DNA of 6,524 bases from CAYOVG01 sp964407285. GTDB taxonomy: Bacteria; Desulfobacterota; Syntrophobacteria; Syntrophobacterales; Syntrophobacteraceae. Position 1 is the first letter of the stretch. Each line of letters begins with the position of its first letter. The translations under genes and the position numbers were made by a program. The notes under the pieces are model-generated. The model was not told the DNA's origin, did no database searches, and was given only the letters and a program-made list of their open reading frames with translations. Shown here piece by piece: positions 1 through 5,317 of the stretch. The stretch lies in assembly GCA_964407285.1 (NCBI GenBank), contig CAYOVG010000377.1, positions 1 through 6,524 of the forward strand, written 5' to 3'.

Positions 1-37
1 AGGTTTCCAAATCGCCGGGTTTGGGGCATGTTCTCCG

Positions 38-1678
38 TCACCGCGACAGCAAAATCTTGATTACCAGCCAGAGACCCAGAATACCGGAGATTATGTAGCC
101 GACCCCTCCCAGGACGGAAAATCCCGTGCCGCTGGCGGACATCATGAGCGAGGAGCCGATGACGAGCGCCGCGATGATCACGGCGGACGTAAGCCGGTTG
201 GTGATGGTTTCGAGCGTGTGGAGAAGTCCTCCCAGGTTCTCGTGGTGGAAGCGGATGTTGAGTTCTCCCCGGTCGATCATGTCCACGATGTGATTGATCT
301 TTTGCGGAAGCTGCTTCTGAAGTTCGAATAGATAGAACAGGTTGCGGCGTATGCCTTTCCAGATGACCCCGGGCTTCCAACGCTCCCCGGTCAGACGCCT
401 CACGTAGGGTTCGGCCTCCTCCACCAGGTCGAGGTCCGGGTAGAGGTCCCGCGCGGTCCCTTCGACCGTAATCAGGGTCTTTATCATCAGCGAGAGGTCC
501 ACCGGCACCAGCATTCCGTTCTCACGGAGCAGGGCGATGATCTCCAGCATCAGGTGTCCGATGTTGAGCCGCTTGAGCGGGACGCTGTGATAGGCATCTA
601 TGATATCGAGCACTTCCCTTTCAAGGTAGCGCTGGTTGGGGGCCGTGTTGCCTCCGGGCAGCGAAATGCGCAGCAGCGAGTCCAGCATCTTCCGGCTATC
701 CATGTCCACCATCGCGCTGATCATATCGATAAGGTCGAAGCGGGTTTCGGGGGATAGTCGTCCCACCATGCCGAAGTCCAGCATGCAGTACACGAGTCCG
801 TCCAGGATGATCACGTTGCCCGGATGGGGGTCGGCGTGGAAGAAACCGTCTTCCAGGACCTGCTTGATAGTCAGCCGGACGCCCCGCCTCGCGAGCAACT
901 CCCGCTCTTCCGGCGCGTGGGTGACGAAGTTCTTGAGTTTCGTGCCCTCGACCATTTCCATGGTGAGGACCTGTTCGGTGCAGTACTTCTCATAGGCTTG
1001 GGGAATATGGATTTCCGTGTTGCCTTGGAAATTCTTGCGAAAAATCTTCATGTTCCGCAATTCGCGGGTAAAATCCAGTTCGCGGTGCAGGCTGCGCTTC
1101 AGTTCCCGCACGACGCCCGGCAGGTCGTAGACCCGCACCGTCTCGTAACCGTCGTTGAGCCGCCGTGCGATCGCCTCCAGTATTCGGATGTCGGTCTCGA
1201 TTATCTGCCCGATTCCGGGACGTTGCACCTTGACGGCGACCAACTGGTTGCCGTCCCGGAGCACCGCCCGGTGGAGTTGAGCCAGCGATGCGGCGGCCAG
1301 CGGCACGTTGTCGAAAGACAGGAACACTTCGTTGAGTTTGCAGTCGAGGCTCTCCTCCACCACCCTGCGGATGGAGGCGAAATCCACCGGAGTCACTTCC
1401 TCCTGTAGTTTCTGCAGTTCCCTGATCAGGCCAGGAGGGACCAGGTCGGGACGCTGGCTCAAAATCTGGCCGATTTTGATGAACGTCGGGCCCAGTTCCT
1501 CGACGGCCAGCCGGGCCCGCTCCCATTTGTTCAACCTCGGATCGAGCCGGTTTATCCTCTCGATCAGCACCTTGCCCGGTAGATCCAGGTGTTCGACCAG
1601 GTCGCCGAAGCCGTACTTCATGAGCGTTACGGCGATTTGCCTGAAACGGCCAAGGTGGCTGACAGTCCTAAGGTCCAC
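38..1678 (-). CDS. ubiB: UbiB/ABC1/AarF-family atypical kinase, membrane-anchored
   Basis: This 546-residue protein belongs to the ABC1/ADCK/UbiB protein-kinase-like family. Members support ubiquinone or other isoprenoid-lipid metabolism at the inner membrane, probably as ATPases rather than classical kinases. Visible hallmarks, in order: the KxGQ motif (K68-Q71), the alanine-rich loop AAAS (128-131) replacing a glycine loop, the VAVK lysine (K150), the conserved HRELDF segment with E200 and D202, the catalytic-loop HADPHPGN (281-288) and the metal-binding DFG (301-303). Two hydrophobic helices near 499-515 and 522-543 form the usual C-terminal membrane anchor. Length is normal. The start is GTG at 1678, preceded by AAGGAAA; the first internal ATG (residue 20) would cut into the conserved N-terminal region. 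It overlaps the phasin stop by 11 bases, implying translational coupling. A 5-bp hairpin (7-24) lies after the stop but lacks a T-run. The exact substrate is unknown, so the symbol denotes family only. Confidence 0.93.
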   Translation of the reverse strand: MDLRTVSHLGRFRQIAVTLMKYGFGDLVEHLDLPGKVLIERINRLDPRLNKWERARLAVEELGPTFIKIGQILSQRPDLVPPGLIRELQKLQEEVTPVDFASIRRVVEESLDCKLNEVFLSFDNVPLAAASLAQLHRAVLRDGNQLVAVKVQRPGIGQIIETDIRILEAIARRLNDGYETVRVYDLPGVVRELKRSLHRELDFTRELRNMKIFRKNFQGNTEIHIPQAYEKYCTEQVLTMEMVEGTKLKNFVTHAPEERELLARRGVRLTIKQVLEDGFFHADPHPGNVIILDGLVYCMLDFGMVGRLSPETRFDLIDMISAMVDMDSRKMLDSLLRISLPGGNTAPNQRYLEREVLDIIDAYHSVPLKRLNIGHLMLEIIALLRENGMLVPVDLSLMIKTLITVEGTARDLYPDLDLVEEAEPYVRRLTGERWKPGVIWKGIRRNLFYLFELQKQLPQKINHIVDMIDRGELNIRFHHENLGGLLHTLETITNRLTSAVIIAALVIGSSLMMSASGTGFSVLGGVGYIISGILGLWLVIKILLSR

Positions 1679-2009
1679 ACTCTATTTCCTTTTCCACTCT
1701 GAATGTCTGTTCGAGGTTGGCGACGCGCTTTTCCAGTTCTGCCACCCTGTCGTTGAGGTTCTGATAGTCCTTTCTGTTCACGAAATCCAGGCTGTCCAGG
1801 CCCTTTCGCACGGTTTCGTTGATCCTGTTTTGCACCTCGTTCCACTGCTGTTTTCCGCTGTCGACGAGGTCCTGCGCCAGTTTTTCGGCTTCCTCTGTGC
1901 TCATTTTCCCTTCCTTGACGAACTGGCGGGTAGCCTCCATCACTTTGTCCGTGGTGATTATGGCCGCGCCGAGACCTGCAAGAAGACTTTTCCTGATAAG
2001 ATCGAACAT
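1668..2009 (-). CDS. Phasin-family protein (COG3937-like), small coiled-coil
   Basis: A 113-residue protein resembling the short 'polyhydroxyalkanoate synthesis regulator phasin' family. Seen directly: an amphipathic/hydrophobic N-terminal stretch (about residues 4-20, rich in L, A, G, I), a helical middle region including KMSTEEAEKLAQDLV (35-49), and a C-terminal coiled coil with heptad leucines L85, L92 and L99 alternating with V89 and V96. Classical phasins coat storage granules. The short family members in deltaproteobacteria are often found without PHA synthase genes, so a granule role here is not shown. The ATG at 2009 has a textbook Shine-Dalgarno, AAAGGAGG, seven bases upstream. It is the first gene of a unit with the UbiB-like kinase, whose GTG start lies inside the end of this gene. 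Family assignment is by overall pattern, since phasins have few invariant residues. Confidence 0.75.
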   Translation of the reverse strand: MFDLIRKSLLAGLGAAIITTDKVMEATRQFVKEGKMSTEEAEKLAQDLVDSGKQQWNEVQNRINETVRKGLDSLDFVNRKDYQNLNDRVAELEKRVANLEQTFRVEKEIECGP

Positions 2010-2058
2010 GGGTGCTTCCTCCTTTGTCGTTAAATTTAAGATAAGATCAAAATATTCA

Positions 2059-2067
2059 ATTATACCA
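2059..2067 (-). promoter_or_regulatory. Extended -10 promoter of the phasin-ubiB unit
   Basis: On the minus strand the sequence reads TGGTATAAT, an exact match to the extended -10 consensus TGnTATAAT, about 50 bases upstream of the phasin ATG. No good -35 hexamer sits 16-18 bases upstream (the best is TACAAA), as is common for extended -10 promoters. The surrounding 2030-2110 stretch is clearly AT-rich compared with the GC-rich genes. The transcript would begin near 2052, giving a leader of about 40 bases. This is prediction by motif only. Confidence 0.6.
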
Positions 2068-2204
2068 GTTTAGACGTATTCTTTGTAGTATGCCGAAATG
2101 ATAAGAATAATGGTGAGGTTGCGGAGTGCGGCTCCCGGATGGGGGCGGCGGTGATTCTTCCGTTGCGGCCGCCAGGCGCGGTCGAGTTCCGGGAGGGTGA
2201 TCGA

Positions 2205-2232
2205 CCGGTTCCCCCCTCACGGGAGGAACCGG
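2205..2232 (-). terminator. Hairpin after the flavoprotein gene, possible terminator without T-run
   Basis: CCGGTTCC (2205-2212) and GGAACCGG (2225-2232) form a perfect 8-bp stem. After one C/A mismatch it continues for three more G-C pairs around a TCAC loop. It begins seven bases past the stop codon of the minus-strand flavoprotein gene, where a terminator is expected. No T-tract follows on the minus strand, so it may stabilise the mRNA end or work with Rho rather than act as an intrinsic terminator. Confidence 0.4.
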
Positions 2233-2238
2233 AATGCG

Positions 2239-2814
2239 TTACGCATGGAGCTTCTTGAGCAGCCATGCCATGTTCTGTCCGAGCGTTCTCATGGTTTGCA
2301 CGCCTTCGGCGTCCTTTTCGACATCGCCCGGCTCCCGCCCCAGGCCTATGTTCCAGTAGGACGAGCCGGGGACGATCATCTGGCCGATGAGGAAGAAGAA
2401 ATTGAGCGAATTGAAAGCGTGAATCGCCCCGGCCCGGCGCACGGCCACCACGCCGGCTCCGACCTTGCGCTGGAACATGTCCGAATTGGCGCGGGAGACC
2501 ATTCCGCTACGCTCGATCAGGGCTTTCATTCCCGCCGATACATCGGAAAAGTAAGTGGGGGTCCCCAGAACAATGCCGTCGGCTTCCCGCATCTTCTCGA
2601 TATACTCGTTGACGACGTCGTTATCGACCGCGCACTTGAAGTCCTTGTTCTTGAAGCACTTGTAACAGGCGATGCATCCCTGGAGCGGCCTTCCGGACAA
2701 CTGGATCAGTTCCGTCTCGATTTTTTCCTTCTGAAGCTCTTCGAGGACAAGGTTCAGAAGAATAGCCGTATTTCCATTCTTTCTCGCGCTTCCGTTGAAT
2801 GCAACTACTTTCAT
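2239..2814 (-). CDS. Iron-sulfur flavoprotein (Isf-like), NADPH-dependent FMN reductase fold
   Basis: A 191-residue flavodoxin-fold redox protein. The N-terminal beta strand and phosphate loop, with NGSARKNGNT at 7-16, is the FMN-phosphate site typical of the FMN reductase/Isf superfamily. GTPTYFSDVSAGMKALIER in the middle of the protein is the second FMN-contacting region. Between them C47, C50, C53 and C61 form CX2CX2CX7C, matching the compact CX2CX2CX4-7C motif that binds a [4Fe-4S] cluster in iron-sulfur flavoproteins first described from Methanosarcina. Such proteins move electrons between ferredoxin-like donors and small acceptors such as oxygen or peroxide in anaerobes; the partner here is unknown. 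I chose the ATG at 2814 because MKVVAFNGSA starts exactly at the fold's first strand and has AGGGG upstream. An in-frame ATG at 2832 would add six residues and would swallow that ribosome-binding site. It is divergent from gdhA. Confidence 0.88.
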   Translation of the reverse strand: MKVVAFNGSARKNGNTAILLNLVLEELQKEKIETELIQLSGRPLQGCIACYKCFKNKDFKCAVDNDVVNEYIEKMREADGIVLGTPTYFSDVSAGMKALIERSGMVSRANSDMFQRKVGAGVVAVRRAGAIHAFNSLNFFFLIGQMIVPGSSYWNIGLGREPGDVEKDAEGVQTMRTLGQNMAWLLKKLHA

Positions 2815-2852
2815 CTGATGTTTCCCCTCCATGCGATGCAGGTTTCCTTACC

Positions 2853-2864
2853 GTCAAGTTTGAC
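2853..2864. promoter_or_regulatory. Candidate operator dyad GTCAA-N2-TTGAC
   Basis: A perfect 5-bp dyad, GTCAA-GT-TTGAC, lies about 40 bases upstream of the flavoprotein start codon, a position suited to a repressor or activator site. I cannot assign it to a known regulator; its half-sites point the opposite way to FNR-type TTGAT-N4-ATCAA. A 12-base dyad can occur by chance, so confidence is low. Confidence 0.25.
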
Positions 2865-2891
2865 ACTCGGGACAAATGTAAGAACGACCCA

Positions 2892-2916
2892 TGCGGATGT
2901 TTACTCCACATCTGCG
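2892..2916. repeat. Inverted repeat in the gdhA/flavoprotein divergent region
   Basis: GCGGATGT (2893-2900) and ACATCTGC (2908-2915) pair across a 7-base loop with one G-U pair, and a further T-G pair extends the stem by one. Its place between two divergent genes is compatible with an operator or an mRNA leader hairpin. There is no T-run on either side, so it is not an intrinsic terminator. Confidence 0.3.
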
Positions 2917-3142
2917 AACTCCGCTAAAAAGTCTTATTGTAAGTCTAGGTGAAAAGAGATAGGTTTGCAAGCGTTGTGCTTCAGTCCCATCCAGCATGAA
3001 ACAGCAAGGGTAGATTTCTCGTTAAGGCGCGCGCGGACGGAACTCGATGTACGGGGAAGTCGCATTCTTCTTCTCACGTGAATGCGCGCAGGCGCGCCGC
3101 TGAGGCGTAAAGAGACGGGGGATAAGATAAAAGGAGAGGACA

Positions 3143-4399
3143 ATGACGAAACGCGACATGATAACGCCGTATGAGACGACAATGCAACAACTGGACAGGG
3201 CGGCAAAGATACTCGGCTTGGACGACGGCGCATATGACAGGATGAAATACCCGAAGCGCGAAATCACGGTCCATTTTCCGGTGAAGATGGACGACGGGTC
3301 GGTCAGGCATTTTCGCGGCTACCGGGTGCAGCATAATATGGCCAGAGGGCCGGCAAAGGGCGGAATCCGGTTCCATCCGCACGCCGACCTCGATGAAGTG
3401 AAGGCCCTGGCGGCCTGGATGACATGGAAAACGGCGGTGGTGAATATTCCGTTCGGCGGCGCGAAGGGCGGAGTGCAGTGCAATCCGAAGGAGATGAGCC
3501 TGCAGGAGATAGAGCGGCTTACGCGCCGCTACACGTGGGAGATAGCTCCCTTTATCGGTCCGGAAAAGGACATTCCCGCCCCGGACGTCTACACCAACGC
3601 TCAGGTCATGGCCTGGATCATGGACACGTACAGCATACTCAAGGGCTACACGGTCACGGGCGTGGTCACGGGCAAACCTTTGTGCGTGGGCGGATCTCCC
3701 GGCAGGGAGGAGGCGACTTCCAGGGGATGTGTTTTCTGTATTCAGGAAGCCTGCAGGCATCTCGGAATGGAGCTTGACGAGGCCCGGGTCGTGGTCCAGG
3801 GATTCGGAAACGTCGGCGCGAATGCGATGATGCTTCTGGAGCGCGAGGGCGCCAGGATCGTCGGAGTAAGCGACAGTAAGGGAGGCATCTACAATCCTCA
3901 TGGTTTGAGCTACGCGAAACTGCTGGAACATAAGGGAGAAGCCGGATCGGTGGTCGGCTTTCCGGATTCGGACAGTGTTACCAACGAGGAGCTTCTGACT
4001 CTGGAGTGCGACATCCTTCTTCCCGCAGCCATGGGAAACCAGATCACCGCCGAGAACGCGGACCTCGTGCGGGCAAGAATGATCGCCGAGGGAGCGAACG
4101 GCCCCACAACGCCTCTGGCCGATGAGATCCTCCGTGAGAAGGGGGTTTTCATCATTCCCGATATCCTGGCGAATGCCGGAGGCGTGACCGTTTCCTACTT
4201 CGAATGGGTTCAGAACATCCAGGAGCTGTTCTGGACGGAGGAGGAAGTGAACACGCAGTTGCACCGGATAATGCTTCGAAGCTTCACCGACGTCTTCAAC
4301 CTCAGCCGCAAACATAAGGTGGATATGCGAACCGCCGCATGGGTGCTCGGGGTCGGACGGGTGGCGGAAGCCATCGAGGTCAGGGGCATCTATCCGTAG
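3143..4399 (+). CDS. gdhA: Glutamate dehydrogenase (Glu/Leu/Phe/Val dehydrogenase family)
   Basis: A complete 418-residue hexameric-type glutamate dehydrogenase, interconverting glutamate with 2-oxoglutarate plus ammonia in the cytoplasm. Substrate-domain motifs: AKGGIRFHP (71-79), NIPFGGAKGG (101-110) with presumed catalytic lysine K108, and PAPDVYTN (145-152) with catalytic aspartate D148. The dinucleotide domain begins near 210 and has VVVQGFGNVG, with glycines G220, G222 and G225. The stretch after its second strand, VSDSKGGIYNP (242-252), is the form seen in archaeal and Thermotoga enzymes. Cofactor choice (NAD or NADP) cannot be read safely, though D244 sits near the discriminating position. 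Length is typical for the short archaeal/bacterial class. The ATG has AAGGAG six bases upstream and no competing start. The gene appears monocistronic: a structured 3' flank and an independently promoted tRNA follow. Leucine, valine or phenylalanine specificity is less likely because the length and motifs follow glutamate enzymes. Confidence 0.95.
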   Translation: MTKRDMITPYETTMQQLDRAAKILGLDDGAYDRMKYPKREITVHFPVKMDDGSVRHFRGYRVQHNMARGPAKGGIRFHPHADLDEVKALAAWMTWKTAVVNIPFGGAKGGVQCNPKEMSLQEIERLTRRYTWEIAPFIGPEKDIPAPDVYTNAQVMAWIMDTYSILKGYTVTGVVTGKPLCVGGSPGREEATSRGCVFCIQEACRHLGMELDEARVVVQGFGNVGANAMMLLEREGARIVGVSDSKGGIYNPHGLSYAKLLEHKGEAGSVVGFPDSDSVTNEELLTLECDILLPAAMGNQITAENADLVRARMIAEGANGPTTPLADEILREKGVFIIPDILANAGGVTVSYFEWVQNIQELFWTEEEVNTQLHRIMLRSFTDVFNLSRKHKVDMRTAAWVLGVGRVAEAIEVRGIYP

Positions 4400-4412
4400 A
4401 CGGGCGCGGAAC

Positions 4413-4474
4413 GGATTGCGACCGTAACGAAGTAAAGGGGCGGGGAACGGTCTTCCCGCCCTCGGGCGCAATCC
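4413..4474 (+). other. Nested inverted repeats in the gdhA 3' flank, possible terminator or structured RNA
   Basis: Two stems are nested. The outer one is GGATTGCG (4413-4420) with CGCAATCC (4467-4474), perfect over 8 bp. The inner one is GGGCGGG (4438-4444) with CCCGCCC (4455-4461), extended by G-T pairs and one A-T pair to about 10 bp, leaving the 6-base loop ACGGTC (4447-4452). That loop is exactly complementary to GACCGT at 4420-4425, so a pseudoknot or an alternative fold is possible. It starts 14 bases after the gdhA stop. No T-run follows, so it is not a standard intrinsic terminator. Confidence 0.5.
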
Positions 4475-4547
4475 CTGCCCACTCCCGTTTCGCTTACTCC
4501 ATTTATCCAATCATCCGGAGCATTTCCACGCTTCGGGAATACATTTC

Positions 4548-4576
4548 TTGACACCCGGCAATTAAAGCGGTATATG
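4548..4576 (+). promoter_or_regulatory. Sigma70-type promoter of tRNA-Ala
   Basis: A perfect -35 hexamer TTGACA (4548-4553) is followed after exactly 17 bases by TATATG (4571-4576), a -10 with four of six consensus positions. Transcription would start near 4583, about seven bases before the mature tRNA 5' end, which suits a short leader removed by RNase P. The tRNA is therefore independent of gdhA. Confidence 0.75.
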
Positions 4577-4589
4577 TAATACCGGTTTC

Positions 4590-4662
4590 GGGGATGTAGC
4601 TCAGTTGGGAGAGCGCAGGCTTCGCAAGTCTGAGGCCAGGGGTTCGAATCCCCTCATCTCCA
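4590..4662 (+). tRNA. tRNA-Ala, anticodon CGC
   Basis: A complete 73-base tRNA folds without mismatch apart from wobbles. Acceptor GGGGATG (4590-4596) pairs with CATCTCC (4655-4661), followed by discriminator A at 4662. D arm GCTC/GAGC encloses an 8-base loop. Anticodon stem CAGGC/GTCTG holds loop TTCGCAA with anticodon CGC at 4623-4625, reading codon GCG. The T stem AGGGG/CCCCT encloses TTCGAAT. The third acceptor pair is G-U, the identity element recognised by alanyl-tRNA synthetase, confirming alanine. The 3' CCA is not encoded and must be added afterwards. It has its own promoter and terminator. Confidence 0.97.
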
Positions 4663-4684
4663 TACAATCAAATCAACGGTTTAG

Positions 4685-4715
4685 CCCCGGTTCGAAAGAG
4701 TCGGGGTTTTCTTTT
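4685..4715 (+). terminator. Intrinsic terminator of the tRNA-Ala transcript
   Basis: A 9-bp stem, CCCCGGTTC (4685-4693) with GAGTCGGGG (4698-4706), contains two G-U pairs and is closed by a GAAA tetraloop. The run TTTTCTTTT (4707-4715) follows at once. Position 22 bases past the tRNA end and form are textbook for Rho-independent termination. Confidence 0.9.
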
Positions 4716-4719
4716 CCGG

Positions 4720-5004
4720 TCAATCATACTGACCGCAACTGCCCAGAAATTCCGAATTGCTCACTGATATCCATTCCGCAAAGGTGAAGGCGCCGCAGTC
4801 GCGCTGTTCACGGTGGCGCGCGCCGGTTCGCACTGTCGCCCACGCCGGTCCCGGCCGCGCCTTGCCTGGCGCCGCCGCTTGATGAAGTTCCTGTTCCCTT
4901 TCTTGGATCTCTTCTGCAAGCAGATCAGCGATCACCTCGCTACGTTGGCGCCGGGGGATCGCGGCGACCATTTTTGCATACGACTCATCGGGTATCGATC
5001 CCAT
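4720..5004 (-). pseudogene. Ribbon-helix-helix antitoxin-like remnant
   Basis: The first 45 or so residues of this 94-residue frame fit a ribbon-helix-helix (CopG/MazE-like) DNA-binding antitoxin. A strand-like MGSIPDE leads into helix YAKMVAAI, the turn PRRQRSE, and a second helix VIADLLAEEIQEREQELHQ. Evidence for decay: the strand appears to start upstream of the only ATG, since in-frame codons before 5004 read TKPTSYT and are then blocked by a TGA at 5041-5043. An ATG at 5042-5044 is one base out of frame with them. No Shine-Dalgarno precedes 5004. After about residue 46 the sequence turns into alanine-, arginine- and glycine-rich residues unlike an antitoxin tail, as if a frameshift or rearrangement had occurred. 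The toxin normally encoded downstream is replaced by the tRNA terminator. It could still be a short expressed protein. Confidence 0.4.
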
Positions 5005-5158
5005 GGTGTACGAGGTCGGTTTCGTTTGCAGTTCTTTGCATCATGGTAGTTTACCGTGCGAGCGCATTTATCATCTTCGGGTCCGACCGCAGCTTATGGG
5101 GTATTTGGCACAGAACACGGCGCGTTGCTGCTGACGGCGGTCACCTTTTTGCGGGCGC

Positions 5159-5180
5159 GGCCATGACGCGGGTCATGGCC
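5159..5180. repeat. Perfect 9-bp inverted repeat, first of two adjacent hairpins
   Basis: GGCCATGAC (5159-5167) and GTCATGGCC (5172-5180) are perfect inverted copies separated by the 4-base loop GCGG. It lies 138 bases upstream of the DUF1566 start codon. No T-run follows on either strand, so a simple terminator is unlikely; an operator or RNA hairpin is possible. Confidence 0.5.
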
Positions 5181-5185
5181 GGTTG

Positions 5186-5212
5186 TGCGTCCCATCATGC
5201 CTGCGGGACGCA
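5186..5212. repeat. Perfect 8-bp inverted repeat, second of two adjacent hairpins
   Basis: TGCGTCCC (5186-5193) and GGGACGCA (5205-5212) pair perfectly across an 11-base loop. It begins five bases after the preceding hairpin, so the two would stack in an RNA transcript. AAAATG follows rather than T, arguing against a plus-strand terminator. Confidence 0.45.
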
Positions 5213-5317
5213 AAATGTATGACCGGCGACACTTACTTCCCGACTAGGCATTTGATAGTCTGGCGGCAAGAAGACTGGAGGCCGAAATTGTGAGTTCGGA
5301 AAAAAAGGAGGGCAAAA

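Larger units (their letters stand above)
2815..3142. other. Divergent intergenic region between flavoprotein gene and gdhA
   Basis: This 328-base gap must hold the promoters for the minus-strand flavoprotein gene and the plus-strand gdhA. I see no convincing sigma70 or sigma54 promoter for either. The gdhA ribosome-binding site, AAGGAG, is at 3131-3136, six bases before its ATG. Two dyads are visible: GTCAAGTTTGAC (2853-2864) and a hairpin at 2892-2916. No gene is supported; a 12-codon minus-strand frame (2854-2892) encoding MGRSYICPECQT is most likely chance. Confidence 0.7.
4716..5317. other. Low-coding gap between tRNA-Ala and the DUF1566 gene
   Basis: About 600 bases without a clearly intact gene. 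The first half carries a minus-strand ribbon-helix-helix antitoxin-like frame, probably decayed. The second half (5159-5212) carries two adjacent hairpins. I looked for a toxin gene on either side of the antitoxin, for a transposase, and for a repeated copy of the tRNA 3' end that would mark an integration site, and found none. No convincing promoter for the DUF1566 gene is visible. Confidence 0.6.

Noticed and set aside
824..1408. A 194-codon plus-strand open frame within the UbiB-like gene
   Set aside because: It is antisense to the kinase catalytic region, whose motifs are intact, and has no supporting start signal.
2854..2892. Minus-strand 12-codon frame MGRSYICPECQT with a CPxC zinc-knuckle-like motif
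   Set aside because: Only one half of a zinc ribbon is present, the GGAG upstream is 11 bases from the ATG, and upstream in-frame residues do not resemble a protein. A leader peptide cannot be excluded, but chance is likelier.
2197..2952. A 251-codon plus-strand open frame opposite the flavoprotein
   Set aside because: The minus strand encodes an intact flavodoxin-fold protein with FMN and cysteine motifs; the plus product is unrecognisable.
3074..4510. A 478-codon minus-strand open frame covering all of gdhA
   Set aside because: It is antisense to a clear glutamate dehydrogenase with all catalytic motifs. Its product is rich in arginine, histidine and proline with no recognisable domain, typical of a GC-rich antisense shadow.
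4640..4662. tRNA 3' end as a phage or island attachment site
   Set aside because: No second copy of the tRNA 3' end and no integrase appears in the window.
5106..5120. TGGCAC as a sigma54 -24 element
   Set aside because: The required GC at the -12 position is missing at the correct spacing.
5186..5230. Possible cyclic-di-GMP (GEMM) riboswitch, because of GACGCAAA after a hairpin
   Set aside because: The other conserved GEMM blocks, including the upstream GCAAA segment and paired tetraloop stem, are absent.
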